DNA of 64,000 nucleotides, from assembly GCA_964019695.1 (NCBI GenBank), contig OZ026515.1:136591049-136655048 (forward strand). Reading direction: 5' to 3'. The notes under the pieces are model-generated. The model did no database searches. It was not told the origin of the DNA and saw nothing but the letters and a program-made list of their open reading frames with translations. The DNA is from Loripinus fragilis. Taxonomy: Eukaryota; Mollusca; Bivalvia; Lucinida; Lucinidae. Within the stretch, counting starts at the first letter, position 1; each line of letters begins with the position of its first letter. Both the position numbers and the translations under genes were made by a program. Shown piece after piece: positions 23,201-32,145 of the stretch.

Positions 23201-24573
23201 ATGTATTTTTAATTTATTTAAACAGTACCTTTGAACCTTAATGCAGATCATTTAAAGTCATATTACACATCTACTTTGTCAACCCAAATCATGTTTAATC
23301 TAATACCGTCTGATGCTAATGACCCACAAGGGTTGATGCGTCGTTAAGCACCAAGCAAACAAACAAGAACCTAGGGGGCGAGAGGCCTAATGTTAGGCCT
23401 GAGTCTTCCTTTATGCCCCTACTTTGTGCCAGCTGTGAAGGCTCTGGCAAGACTGCACAGACTAGAGTCTGGATTATTTTATTAAAAAGATATGCCACGG
23501 TTCAACATGACATAGGTTTATAATCGTGCAATACCCATTCATGTGTCCTCAAAATACTGAAATAGGGTGTTTATAATAGCTTCTCTGGTTTCTGCTTTAT
23601 GTAAGTTTATTAAACTTGAAAGAATGCATATTTTATAGGCATGCTGCTGGTTTTAAGAGTTGAACTTCTAAAGTTCATGTTGGGTAAATGTTTGTGATTT
23701 TTTGTCTGCAGATATTTTCAATTTTTTTTTCAAATATTCTTTCAGGAATGTCAAACAACTTGGATCCAGATCAGGCCCGACATTCTGTCCGGCCTGATCT
23801 GGGTGCCAGCTGTTTGCAGAGGTTATCAGCAGCCACAAAATTTGCTGGTAGCAGTCAAAAAGTTAATGTTATCATCCTTAACCCTTAAAGCGCCAAGAAA
23901 AAAATGCATCTGAAAATGTCATCTGCTGAAGTCGTCTGCTGCAAATAATTGCCTAGAATTATTGACGAATTAAGTATAGAATCAAACAGCGTGGACCCAG
24001 AACAGACTGCCTATAGGAAGTCTGATCTGGGTCCACACTGTTGGTTGTAGAGGCTTCTTAAACATTTCAGCAAACGAGAAAAGCAGACGACTTTTGTTGG
24101 GATCGGCCCTTTAAACGTTAAATTTGTCCATTTATCTATTTCCTACTCTCAGAAAAGACATGTGTAGTCCTGGACACAAGGCAGATACTTCAGCATCGGA
24201 GGACAGCATCATGAGCCCAGGAGGGCCAGAGCTACAAGGCAGGAGAAACCCTACTTATGAAGATGTTGTTTATGACAACAATGGTCGCCCAGTGACTGCT
24301 AGACGTAATGCTCCAGCACGGTCTGCTCCATTCAATCCAGCTGGTCTCTCAATAGATGACGGTATTGCTGGTAATAGAGGCAGTGGTCCTCCAGACGAAG
24401 AAGATGGACTACACAGAGTTAATGTTCATATGTTTGAGCCCCCACCACCACAGGGAGCAGGAGATGTTTATTATGTCAAGGTAGACAAAGACTCACCAGC
24501 AAGGTACTCCCCAGAGAGGAGTGGTCGACGGCCAATAGAACCAAGGCCTGACTATTATATAACAAAAATGTGA
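2144..24573 (+). CDS. VWDE-like membrane protein (von Willebrand D / EGF / mucin-like stalk), 5'-partial, 10 exons
   Basis: Seen: ten exons (2144-2288, 3219-3358, 4191-4351, 5612-5761, 7462-7648, 8894-9093, 19861-20085, 20883-20991, 22180-22858, 24153-24573) with GT/AG borders. They join with matching phases into 2417 nt, that is 2 nt of a split codon, 804 codons and a stop. Order of parts: VWD C-terminal region (LCGTFDYNITNDL, then AWR and GSLFDG), RRRR and RYKR furin-like sites, a Cys-rich EGF module with RGAC and CECETSYAGADC, two further Cys-bearing modules, a Thr/Ser-rich stalk of about 200 residues, one transmembrane helix, and a 140-residue tail with NPTY. Known: VWD followed by SWR-SLFD and EGF is the pattern of von Willebrand factor D and EGF domain proteins. 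Inference: a type I surface protein, with N-terminal exons left of position 1. The ligand is unknown. The intron after 9093 holds the 125-bp repeat array. A different VWD-EGF paralogue class is possible. Confidence 0.8.
2461..2525. repeat. Hairpin element H (AAAAGAACCGTCT family)
   Basis: A perfect-stem palindrome AAAAGAACCGTCT..AGACGGTTCTTTT, flanked by TTTGGGTGCAC and GTACCCACAACAT. Further copies: 41995-42052, 49177-49233 and 50817-50873. Confidence 0.75.
3219..3358 (+). CDS. VWDE-like exon b: post-VWD segment
   Basis: The acceptor TTTTTCTCACAG is strong, and the donor is GTTGGT at 3359. The first base completes Arg, giving WR-AAGSLFDGVSANDS. A W-R followed by S-L-F-D marks the end of VWD in VWDE and NIDO-type proteins. 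The CDC and later Cys residues (QC, TC) probably begin a small disulfide module. It leaves in phase 1. Confidence 0.78.
3724..3818. repeat. Foldback element around AACATCTGCT
   Basis: Arms run from ATCAAACATG and TTAACATCTGCTGGA to the complementary TAGCAGATGTTAGTG and CATGTTTGAT. The loop is GC-rich (CCCGAGGGTGG). About 95 bp, MITE-like. Confidence 0.6.
4191..4351 (+). CDS. VWDE-like exon c: linker with two furin-type sites
   Basis: It completes a Gly codon and reads GEDITSSMELHM. RRRR follows (4247-4258, before Asp) and then RYKR (4286-4297, before Gln). Both fit R-X-K/R-R, the recognition pattern of furin-type proprotein convertases. The end is acidic (DWGDGDDEDLS). The donor GTAATA is in phase 0. 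Cleavage in vivo is inferred, not shown. Confidence 0.78.
5064..5272. mobile_element. Palindromic MITE P1, copy 1 (diverged)
   Basis: Ends CAGTGAAATCAGTCTTAAGC and GACAGGTTTTACTGTA. The centre carries TGCAGAATTCTCC..GGAGCATTCTGCA. It belongs to the P1 family, whose arms are about 100 bp and almost fully self-complementary. Confidence 0.75.
5612..5761 (+). CDS. VWDE-like exon d
   Basis: Acceptor TTTTATTTTCAG and donor GTAAGA, phase 0 at both ends, exactly 50 codons. It starts SWGFPTISGITESEA and has three Cys (ACTD, ACET, ECV). I do not recognise a named domain here. It fits the Cys-bearing region between VWD and EGF in VWDE proteins. Confidence 0.78.
6779..6988. mobile_element. Palindromic MITE P1, copy 2
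   Basis: Starts ACAGTAGAACCTGTCTTAAG and ends AGACAGATTTTACTGTA. Central stem TGCAGAATGCTCC/GGAGCTTTCTGCA. It lies in the VWDE-like intron before the exon at 7462. Confidence 0.8.
7159..7360 (+). mobile_element. tRNA-headed SINE A, copy 1
   Basis: The head GCAGTAGCTCAGTGTTAGA and the later GGTCGCTGGTTAGAGACTC are decayed A- and B-box pol III promoter motifs. The common body follows (GGGCAAGACACTTTATC, GTTCAACCCAAGAAGAC, GATTGTTGACTAGG), and then a CAAACAAACAAAAC tail. Confidence 0.8.
7462..7648 (+). CDS. VWDE-like exon e: start of EGF module
   Basis: Acceptor CTTTTTTACAACAG, donor GTATTC, in phase 0 and out phase 1. It has an alpha/beta-like stretch with VSVNFNTTVDQLVPYVLN, then CVNDCSNRGACNQG. 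That is the N-terminal half of an EGF-like domain (CxxxCxxRGxC), and the next exon finishes it. Confidence 0.8.
7662..7872. repeat. Large palindrome with AACCCTTAAAGCGCC ends
   Basis: Starts AACCCTTAAAGCGCC and ends GGCGCTTTAATGGTT. Inner arms contain ATAAGGCATGATATTTCATGAG and its complement. About 210 bp, MITE-like. A related outer arrangement occurs at 23880-24120. Confidence 0.7.
8384..8456. repeat. Element C palindrome (GATCAGACTGC family)
   Basis: AACAGTGTAGATCCAGATCA, then GACTGCTCC, pairs with GGGGCAGTCTGATCTGG and GTCCACACTGTTT. Related copies lie at 4930-4985, 6172-6225, 8043-8110, 20143-20212, 22990-23062, 35160-35233 and 42337-42400, mostly in introns. Confidence 0.7.
8894..9093 (+). 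CDS. VWDE-like exon f: end of EGF module; source of the 125-bp array
   Basis: Acceptor CATGTTTACAG, donor GTAAGT (9094), in phase 1 and out phase 0. It completes the EGF domain (CECETSYAGADC), then reads NEAPVIVSLSQDLYTANNT and ends HLEAVE. The last ~119 nt of this exon plus the first intron bases are the unit amplified downstream. The first copy is the exon itself, from 8975. If the donor at 9094 is skipped, translation stops within the next unit. Confidence 0.8.
8975..19200 (+). repeat. 125-bp exon/5'-splice-site tandem array (about 81 copies)
   Basis: Head-to-tail units of 125 bp. Each is the last ~119 nt of the exon ending at 9093 plus about 6 nt of its intron (GTAAGT or a variant). The first unit overlaps the real exon; the last is cut off at 19200 after about 67 nt. 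Copies are close to identical, with a few recurrent variable positions. Rare irregular units (near 13620, 16510, 17145, 17520) carry small insertions or deletions. A block of nine units (1123 bp because of a 2-nt deletion) occurs twice in succession. The junction between units falls in GTCCC, shared by exon and intron sides. The array is entirely intronic apart from unit one. Confidence 0.95.
19201..19605. other. Intron stretch after the array
   Basis: Unique-looking AT-rich intron between the cut-off last array unit and MITE P2. No exon, RNA gene or clear repeat is seen here. Confidence 0.5.
19606..19842. mobile_element. Palindromic MITE P2, copy 1, next to VWDE-like exon
   Basis: Ends GAGCCATGACATGAGG and CACATGTCACGGCT, with TTTCCAACAAT/ATTGTTGGAAA inside and a GCGCATACGCGC centre. 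Other copies are at 43202-43413 and 63230-63473. It ends about 18 nt before the exon at 19861, so it likely contains that intron's branch point region. Confidence 0.8.
19861..20085 (+). CDS. VWDE-like exon g
   Basis: Acceptor TATTATTATTTTCAG, donor GTAAGT (20086), phase 0 both ends, 75 codons. It begins LTDSGYNRTGTVELQPAV and contains CPV..LPLSVLLLSVSNNG and a Cys cluster (CYNCDPVAELC). This looks like a small beta-rich extracellular module that runs on from the EAVE end of the previous exon. A MITE ends only about 18 nt upstream of the exon. Confidence 0.78.
20562..20768 (+). mobile_element. tRNA-headed SINE A, copy 2
   Basis: Decayed A-box (TGACTCAGTTGATAGAGG), B-box (GGGTTGCTAGTTCGAGAC), the SINE A body (GAGCAAGACACTATCC, GGTTCAACCCAGGAAGAC) and an ACACAAACAAACAAAA tail. 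Intronic, same strand as the VWDE-like gene. Confidence 0.8.
20883..20991 (+). CDS. VWDE-like exon h: Cys-rich mini-module
   Basis: Acceptor TTCTTCTCATTCCAG, donor GTAAGT, in phase 0 and out phase 1. The peptide holds SCVLDGSCYAAADPNPADQC followed by CDPFSNQW. The spacing C-x6-C-x11-C-x2-C with a DP..NP..C pattern resembles short Cys modules found beside EGF repeats in VWDE-type proteins. Confidence 0.78.
21285..21520. repeat. Possible inserted element with AACGTCA/TGACGTT motifs
   Basis: A GC-richer block (TTGCGGCGATATTCCCG to TAGCCTCCTGTCCAGG) lies between two pieces of element-C-like intron sequence, flanked by similar CAGGTACT strings. No coding content. Identity as a mobile element is inferred. 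Confidence 0.35.
22180..22858 (+). CDS. VWDE-like exon i: mucin-like stalk and transmembrane helix
   Basis: Acceptor CTATTTTTCAG, donor GTGAGC (22859), in phase 1 and out phase 2. After SSCPV come about 190 residues dominated by Thr, Ser and Pro, with many TTS and TTEPTT repeats, as in O-glycosylated mucin stalks. An acidic/Gln stretch follows (DQSDQEAQDQQ). The helix LTIVIAIAAVMAVLVIVAII spans roughly 22776-22835, then RLRR gives a stop-transfer. Low-complexity DNA gives false frames here. Confidence 0.85.
23880..24120. repeat. Palindromic element with element C core
   Basis: The outer ends AACCCTTAAAGCGCC and GGCCCTTTAAACGTTAA enclose CATCTGCTGAAGTCGTCTGC. The core GTGGACCCAGAACAGACTGC pairs with its complement. 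It lies just upstream of the tail exon at 24153. A second GATCAGGCC palindrome lies at 23760-23818. Confidence 0.6.
24153..24573 (+). CDS. VWDE-like exon j: cytoplasmic tail and stop
   Basis: Acceptor CCTACTCTCAG. The first base completes Arg, then KDMCSPGHKAD and so on to the TGA at 24571. The tail has 140 residues, rich in Pro and charged residues. It carries NPTYEDVVYD (Tyr codon at 24256), an NPxY motif known to bind PTB/clathrin adaptors, with a second Tyr four residues on. It also has an acidic DEED and a PPPP run, and ends YYITKM. Confidence 0.82.
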
Positions 24574-24790
24574 TATGTATTCAACTGTCTGAATCTATGA
24601 TTAAGCCTGTGAACTGGCTCCGTAAGCCATGTCAAGAGAAAACAGCCTGTTTAACTACAGCAACAACTGTAAATCAAAGTAATTTTCACTTTATACATGT
24701 GTGGCTTCGTTTTCTCATAAATTCAAACTGCTCATGGAAAAATACATGTGTAAAATTGTTGCCGTCTGCTTCATGACCTTGCAGTTTCAA
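24574..24790 (+). other. 3' UTR/downstream of VWDE-like gene
   Basis: Follows the TGA at 24571. AT-rich, no coding signal. I see no convincing AATAAA in the first 200 nt; the nearest is further on (about 25385 and 25429), so the polyadenylation site is not fixed. Confidence 0.4.
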
Positions 24791-25003
24791 TATACAGTAA
24801 AACCTGTGTAAAACAGCCACTCAAAAATAGAAAAAAACAAAATCTTAATGACAAATGGTAGCTTAATGAAGGTCGAAAGTATTGCAGAATGCTCCCCTAA
24901 GAGCATTTTGCAATACTTTTGACCTGCATTAAGCGATAATTGGTCTTGAAAACTAATTATCAGTCTTTTTGAGAGTGGCCATTTTACACAGGTTGTACTG
25001 TAA
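24791..25003. mobile_element. Palindromic MITE P1, copy 3
   Basis: Starts ATACAGTAAAACCTGTGTAA and ends ACACAGGTTGTACTGTA. Centre TGCAGAATGCTCC..GAGCATTTTGCA. Complete copy. Confidence 0.8.
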
Positions 25004-25009
25004 TCAGTT

Positions 25010-25240
25010 CAGTCCCTTTAATTTATAACACTATGTTTGGGGTCCATAGGAATGGACAGTGAAGTGAATCCTGTTATAAAGGGACAATTTTTAAAAGAAA
25101 TTATAGGAAAATGCCCATAAAATCATTTTGCTATAATTCCTTTGTATTATTAAAACATTTGGAGATCCACATGTCAGTGTTATATTCAAATCAGCGTTAT
25201 AATGTCTTGAAAGGGACTGCACTATATTCTACCCTCATAA
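25010..25240. repeat. Interspersed repeat R2, copy 1
   Basis: Landmarks TATGTTTGGGGTCCATAGG, ATTATAGGAAAATG and GTTATAATG..AAGGGACT recur in the same order at 25733-25968. The ends are partly complementary. Probably a MITE. Confidence 0.65.
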
Positions 25241-25732
25241 TGACTCACAAAGAAAGTCTGGATCAGCCCTGCATGGATGCTCAGGTTGATCTGGGCCTTC
25301 ATTATTTGCATAAGCTTGTAGAGGCACTTATTAGCTCAACTACTTAAAAGAAAACATCATGACTAGTGAATTATGAGTTTTGCAAATAAATCTGAGAGGT
25401 TGAAATGTTGAAATGAAAAATACAAAAAAAATAAAGTGATTTACAGCACTTTAAAACTTTATGTTCTATCAACTGATTTAATACAGATATTATACTTTTA
25501 GATTATTTAAAGCTATCAACTAAGACTGCACACATTTGTGCAGTCTGATCAGCACATTTGTTGGTTATGATGACACAACCAGGCATTCAAATATCAAGCA
25601 GATCAAGCTTCTACAAGTGGATGATGTTGAATCATAAGCCTATGAAATGGAAAAGTGTCACCGAAGGTGTATAATCCTTCAGCAAATAAACCCCAATCTA
25701 TAAAACAAAATTAGAGAGTATCCAAGTACAGT

Positions 25733-25968
25733 GCAGTGCCTTGATAAGAATATGTTTGGGGTCCATTTGAATGGAATGTGTTATAAGTGAATTGGCATAC
25801 AAAGGGGCAATTTTACAGAGGAATTATAGGAAAATGGCAGTTACAATTGGTTATTTTCTTATAATTTCTTTGTAAAATTCCATGGTAAAAAAATTTGGAG
25901 CCACAACATGATTGTGTTATATCCAAATCCATGTTATAATGAGGTGTTATAAAGGGACTTCACTGTAC
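25733..25968. repeat. Interspersed repeat R2, copy 2
   Basis: Same landmarks as the copy at 25010-25240 (TATGTTTGGGGTCCATTTG, ATTATAGGAAAATGG, GTTATAAAGGGACTTCAC). No gene content. The stretch between the two copies shows nothing recognisable. Confidence 0.65.
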
Positions 25969-26248
25969 CTGCTTTCCTTAATTCTTCATTTTCAAAAATA
26001 TGGATGCCCATTGGAGTGGAGCGTCTCAATTAGACAGTTCCAATGGGCTACCATATTTCGCCTTGTAAATGCTCAGTGCTCTAAAATTTTCTGCTACAAA
26101 ATATACATTTGAATAAGCACTCCATTTTTAATAGTAACAACCATGCCCTTATGGTGGTAAATTGTAAAAGAGCTTTTACAATATTATAGGTATGCACTTA
26201 TTAGAGCATGCAAGATGACTATAGTCATTAATTTACAAAAATGGATGA

Positions 26249-26446
26249 TATCCGTGGTTCAGTGGTAGAGTGCTTGACTCAAGACCAAGGGGCCGCGGGT
26301 AAGAGCCTCACCAGCGTCACTGCGTTGTGTTCTTGAGCAAGACACATTAATCCTAGCTTAGTACTGTTTCAACCCAGGAAGGCCAGTCCCTTTATAATTG
26401 AAAGATTGTTGATGGGATGTAAGGAATCAAATCAAACAAAAACAAA
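26249..26446 (+). mobile_element. tRNA-headed SINE A, copy 3
   Basis: A well-kept A-box region (GTGGTTCAGTGGTAGAGTGC), then GCGGGTAAGAGCCTC at the B-box position, the SINE A body and a CAAATCAAACAAAAAC tail. A real tRNA gene is unlikely: the acceptor stem does not close and the body follows directly. Confidence 0.8.
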
Positions 26447-27126
26447 TGATATCATTTAACATCACGATTAGGGTTCTAGTTAGTTATGAGTTGCATCAAT
26501 CTGATTATCAGCAAAAACAATGAAAATAAAATTAACCTCATTAAGGAAACATCTTTGAGATTATGAAATAGCAAGGCTCAAATGTGTTTTCTTAACAGGG
26601 CCTTTATCATCAGGAATAAAATGTTGCACTTGCTAACCCTATTGCACACTGAGTGGCTGGTCTCTCTTTGTGCATTATCATTATGGTAAATGTTTGTCGA
26701 TCCCTGAAAAGCATTTTTCTTCAAAAACGGAGGAAATTCCATGAAAAGAGGAGATTCTCAGCCCTGCTTAATGTGGGATCAGAAAGGCGGACCCTATAAT
26801 GGTGGTAATGTTGTCAGAGGTTTAAGTCATAGTAGCAAACAACTATGTTAGGTAAACATCAAATAGAAAAAAATGGTGCTTTTAAATTTTTCTTGTGATT
26901 TTCTGTTAAAGGCTGGTTCACATTGCAAGTATGGTGCTGTTTTTAGGAGCTCATCTTAGTCATAGGCTCATAGTAAGCATTTGTAATTATATGATGCCCT
27001 TTGTCTGTCTGTCATCCAGCGTCTATCAAAACTATCTTCTCCTTAACCACTAGGTGGAATTTTGCCAATCTTCACAAGAATGATCCTTGTGATGGTTCTA
27101 ATCTTATTGAGTACCCACAATGTATG

Positions 27127-27692
27127 TATACTCAACGTCAGTGAAAAGTTACCAGTAAATCACATGCATTTAACATAAGACAATATTTAGTTTATTCTGA
27201 GCGAAGAACTGCGGATACTTCAAAACCCAATTTTATGGCATAGAGTCCCATGCATCGTCCCTATGGAAAACGGTATCCACCACACCCAAATGCAGTATAA
27301 TCATTCCTTGACGGACCCCTGTAGTTTCTATTGCATTGTATAGGAAAATGCAAAGTTTTGGTGCTACCTTAAAGTTTGATCCTCATTTTTCGCGTTTGAC
27401 GGGGTAACCGAAACCATTTTAGTGGCGTTTTCAATGAAAATGTCTTGGGCATGTTCTGGCATGTTGTCTTCTGAAAATGATGATTTCAAATTCTAAAAAA
27501 ACTGCGAAAAACATAAAATGCACGTGCATCATGTGCACCCTAGTTCCAGAGCTCGTGTAACTGTTTTATCTCCCCAAACCAGCTTGTCGTTGACCAGAAA
27601 CATGAATGTAACAGTAGCCAAAGAGCTATATAATATATTTTCCGAAATATCGAAATTTCAATACTGGTAACTTTTCATTGACGTTGAGTATA
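27127..27692. mobile_element. Foldback DNA element with 31-bp TIRs and TA flanks
   Basis: The left end TACTCAACGTCAGTGAAAAG continues to TTACCAGTA. It is the complement, with one mismatch, of TACTGGTAACTTTTCATTG running to GAGTA at the right end. TA lies at both outer edges, as for Tc1/mariner-type target duplication. About 566 bp, no transposase frame: non-autonomous. Confidence 0.75.
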
Positions 27693-28111
27693 TTTGGCAG
27701 AGAAAATAATAAATTATAGTTACCTCCTCTTTTCTTGAGGGTTGTTCCAAGACATTGAGGAGGTGGGTGGCCATTTATCCCATAAACAGACTGCTACTTA
27801 ACTCGTTGAATACTGACAATGCTCATTTGGGCCAATACATGAGATTTTTGTACTTATCACATACGCCCAAATGCTTCCTTTATATTCCCATGCTGACATG
27901 TTCAGAAGTCTAAATTTTGATTAGAATCTACTTAGTGCATGTGATTAGTGAAGGCACTAGTGAGTCTGCACATTTGCCTGGGCCTTCACTAGTTGACAAT
28001 GTGTTAATTACCAAAGTCTCATGCCCTGGCTTATATAAATACTGATTTTATTTGTATATTATGCTTTATATATTTTATACAACATTCAGTCACTTGATGT
28101 CAATCTTGACA

Positions 28112-28432
28112 TGCCGGGCCGCGTAGCTCAGTCGGTAACGTGTCTGGCTACAGATGCGTGTCTGACTGCAGATCCAGGGGTCGCGAGTTCGATCCCGGTT
28201 CGGTCCCATACTTTCGTGGAGATTGATCATGAAATGATTTCTACGGTCATTCTCCTCCCTTCTGCTGATTCATTCAAGAAGGGTTGTTGTCAGTTACAAG
28301 CGAAAGTATGTGCACGAAGTACTGGTTAACCGCTTGTTCAAGCCTGCCCAGGAAAAAGTGTGGTTAGGTGAACTGACCGTCCCCCAATGACCATAGCTGT
28401 TGACTTGGGACGTAAAGCAACAAAACAAAAAA
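28112..28432 (+). mobile_element. tRNA-headed SINE B with 12-bp target duplication
   Basis: The head GTAGCTCAGTCGG (A-box) and GGTCGCGAGTTCGATCC (B-box) are well conserved. The body differs from SINE A (TGCACGAAGTACTGGTTAAC, GGTGAACTGACCGTCC), and the end is GACGTAAAGCAACAAAAC. TCAATCTTGACA is duplicated at 28100-28111 and 28433-28444. Confidence 0.85.
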
Positions 28433-29110
28433 TCAATCTTGACACATGTAAGTGTCTATCTGGTTTTATTAGTTGATATACTTTTTGTATGAACTATATT
28501 TTTATACACCATTTATTCCTTTTTATGGTTAATAGAGGAGATATTCTATTGGTTTGTTTATCACGAGAAAATCTCTCTTTGGGTGTCTGACTATAATACT
28601 CTATGAAAATGTCCAACTACTTGTTGACTGAAACAACGACAAAATATGTATGTTTATAGTAAATTTAGGGTAAAATATTGTTTAATTTATGCAGTAATAA
28701 TGATCATTGTTTTTCAATGTATTAACCCTTGCCAGGTCCCTTTGGAGATGTTGAAAGCCCTCAGCTTTGTTGAAAGCCCTCAGTTTTGTTGAAAGCCTTC
28801 AGTTTTTAACATCTCCCTCAGGACCTGACAAATGTTAATGCATGAAAAAAAAAAACGAAACGGTTTTATGCCGTTTGCAAAACACAACCAGGAAGCAAAA
28901 AATAGGTCCTAATTGGCCTTATTCTAAGCTTAAAGAATTAGAAACGCAAAGTTTGCAATTTCAGGATATATTCGAGTGCAGCAGAAACTTAAGAAAATAA
29001 TGCTCAATTCAATCATTTTAGCCATTTAATGGATTTAGATATATGTTAAAAAAATAAATGTATTTCATATATTTGTGTTCAATTTGTCTGTCTTTTCCCC
29101 CTGACAATAG

Positions 29111-29246
29111 GCTTTCTTATGAGGGCAAGTCAATAAGTAACCAGCCCGACCGATTTCTAACGGACCGAAACAGTCAAGAGTTTCACAGTGTGTTTGGTCA
29201 TCATAATAAGAAATATGGACATAATTTTAGCATTATTAATTTATAG
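29111..29246 (+). CDS. Candidate alternative terminal exon (44 codons and stop)
   Basis: The acceptor TTTTCCCCCTGACAATAG is followed by G and an open frame starting LSYEGKSISNQPDRFLTDRN to a TAG at 29244. The phase fits the donor at 22858 of the VWDE-like gene, so it could replace the normal tail exon after RLRR. No donor is visible inside it. No homology is recognised. It could be the last exon of an unrelated + strand gene, or a chance reading frame. Confidence 0.3.
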
Positions 29247-29869
29247 CGTCTGGAGTCATATGTTTTCTCATCAAAATTGGAGAACAAAGGTTTTTATGTA
29301 AATTTTACTATTTGATAAGTATCTTGCTTATGAATAATGAAGTGTACATGTGTAATATATCAATGAAACAGAAAATTTGTTGCTTACATGACAGTATAAA
29401 AATGATAAGATTGCATAATTTGATAAATCACAATACTGCATGTAACTTAAGTGACCCATGGTTAAGGACACAAGAACACAACTCTATTCAGTCATGTTGG
29501 AAGCTCTCAGAAAATTTTTTTTTTAAACAACCATTTGTATAATATATATCAATTAATATCTGAATATAATTGTAAATATATTTATAACAAAATAGAAAGG
29601 AGTAAAGCGTCTGAATTCTCAAAAAAATAAATTTCTATTTTTTTTTTTTTTGAGGAAAAACGCAATATTAGTTTTAAACGCTGTGAATTTTTTCAAGAGC
29701 ACTGAAACTTATTCTCAAAATGAAAATCTATTCTACAAGCTTCAATTATAGCTTAGTTTCAAGTAAAAAAAACTTGCAACTTGCCTTTTGAAAATAGTAG
29801 TTTTGCGCATTTCCAGTCATTTTAGCACACTTTCAATGGTACGGTAGCTGTATTTTTAGCTAACCTGAG

Positions 29870-30240
29870 CCTCCTCACAAGGTGAGCTTATAGTATACCC
29901 ATCCAGCCGGCGTCTGTCTGTTGTCCACCATTTTCAAAGATCTTTAAAACCACTCGGCCAATCAAAGCCAAATTTCATGTGGAGCATCCTTGGGAAGGAC
30001 TAACCAAAGTTTATATAAATGGTCCAGGTCAGATGACCAAGATGCCCCCCCATGCCCGTATGTTAAAAACCTTCTCCAGAACCAGAAGTCCTATAGTCTT
30101 GAAACTTGGCATGCCAACACTCAAGATCTAAAAAGTTTCTATAAAAATGACCCTGACCTATTTAACGGCAACGCCAAATTTGGCTGCATATGCATTTAAA
30201 TGCTTTAAACTGTTACAAAGTCATTTAAAGGGTAAAACTT
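29870..30240 (+). repeat. Dispersed mid-repeat (TGAGCTTATAGTATACCCATCC type)
   Basis: The stretch has the look of a decayed, widely dispersed element (GTCTGTCTGTTGTCCACCA, CCTTGGGAAGGACTAACC). A 69-codon frame inside is judged to be chance. Identification is by general resemblance only. Confidence 0.35.
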
Positions 30241-30455
30241 GCAGCAAATGACCAAATTAACAGAAAAATTATATTTTTTGAAACAAAAATTGATGCCAGG
30301 GGGTTGTCTTTCCCTGCCTTGGGGCTATATGCATATCTAAAACTATATTATAGCTAGGAGCCTCAAACGTATGCATCTGATGAGGATGAGATAACCTGGT
30401 GAAATTTCTAAAAAAGTTTTTTTTTTTTTTTCGGTATTGCCATTTGCAAAGGAGC

Positions 30456-31325
30456 TCTAGCGATAAGGCGTATATTTTCCCTAGTTGACATGATTACAAA
30501 ACCTAAATTTTCAAATTGCCCTAATTTTTTAGAATTGGTCTGTTCCGGTAGTAAAATTTACATAGCGATTCATCATTTACAAAACCGTTAAAACTTGCGC
30601 CTTCTACTCCCACCCCTCATTTTACGTCTTTAGACTGGGTGCCGTTTAGACGAGAGTTTTAGTAAATCCTTTGCAGGTTTTCAAAAAGTAAAAGTGCTAA
30701 AATATTAAGGATATAAGTGTCCTTCATTTTCGAAATTTTGCGGTATTCCTTCTGCGCATTTGTACGAAATATACTTAGAATTGTGACGTTTGTCATTGAA
30801 AAGATGAAACTGGCGCCTTTCAGTTTGTTTTTAGATGCTTTCCCCCCCTAGACCCAAGATGCCCTTTGGACAATTAAATGTCGCTATACAAATATATAAC
30901 ATATGTAAAGGGCGTCTTGGGTCTAGGGGGGGAAAGGGGTTGTATAAGCGAAAGAAGACATCAAATACCTGACAAAAATAGCCCACTTTGCAAGATGGTC
31001 GTTTTAATTGTACACCAACTGTATAAATAGTTTTACTGTACATAGCGTGATAGGACGATTGGTACCCTTGTTTAATGGTCTAGTTCCCATACATATAACT
31101 GAATAACAAGTACAGTTGATGATCGAAATAAAGTCTCATTCAATAAGAAGTAGAGTTATTACAAGCATTAAGGAAATCCCGTTTTAAATATACAAATTCG
31201 GGGGCAATGGTACATCGACGGCCCGTCTATATATATTTGTTGAATGTGTCTAGTTTCTCCAGTCGTTATTTCAACAAAATAAAACGAACGTCTCGTTTAG
31301 GGAGATTGCTCGCCTTATCGCTAGA
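30456..31325. mobile_element. Foldback element with CTAGCGATAAGGCG ends
   Basis: TCTAGCGATAAGGCG at 30456-30470 is matched by its exact complement at 31311-31325. A second palindrome inside (30840-30932) pairs CCCCCTAGACCCAAGATG with CGTCTTGGGTCTAGGGGG. No transposase. About 870 bp. Confidence 0.7.
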
Positions 31326-31329
31326 AATT

Positions 31330-32145
31330 CTTTGGCCAATTATTATAAAAGCTCATAAGTAAATAATTTTGTAAAACCCTGTAGCTTATCATCCATTTAT
31401 AAAGGTATACAGTGTGCAGTTATGATACACCTCAGTGAATGGGCCATACAGTTAACCCTCAACAAAGGAGCACTTGGAGATCAGGTGTGAGATCTGCTTT
31501 GTGTGCAGCTAGCCAGTTACCTGGAAAGGGGCCCACAGACGAGGATGATGCACCTGCACGTTAATCAAAAATCTGATTATGATATGATATGAATCAATGT
31601 GAAAGTCATTTACAGGTAATAGTTAAAAGTTATGGACAACATACTTATTAACCGAAAACATTGAAATATTCTAGACCTGAATTTCTTGCAAAAGCAACAC
31701 TTTCATCTCCAGTTTTATCCTACAAACAATATTTCAGTGTATTTGTATGAATACCTGACAAAAACCTAGGCTTTCTGCAAAAGAAAAAAAAATGTCACAA
31801 AACCCACATCCTAAAGGGACTGGAATTTATTTGCAATATTTTCTACATATGTATATTTTGTTGTGTGCACTTAATGTCCGGTTTTAATTAATGCACATTA
31901 TACACTTGTCAATTATTCAGGATCGTAGCCATATGCTCTCAAAATTTAGGCAGATTAAAAAGGAGACTGTTGGAGGTCCTTGTTCCTTTTCTGGACCTAT
32001 GCTGGTGATGGGGGATAACTGGAGCAATGATAAATAACAGAAGTTTGTTGTAATAGACATTTATTGCTTGCATGTAGAACAACACTAATTTACCCTAAAC
32101 ATATTTCGAAACCTTGCTCCAAGGCTCTAAACCCTCTTTCATACT
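31330..32145. other. Intergenic stretch
   Basis: AT-rich sequence between the VWDE-like gene and the UBLCP1 3' end. I see no exon, RNA gene or clear repeat border here. Confidence 0.4.

Noticed and set aside
26249..26330. tRNA gene
   Set aside because: The A- and B-box-like motifs belong to the SINE head. No acceptor stem closes, and the common SINE body and A-rich tail follow.
28112..28204. tRNA gene with well-kept boxes
   Set aside because: Followed directly by the SINE B body, with a 12-bp target duplication around the whole. The region between the boxes does not fold as a tRNA.
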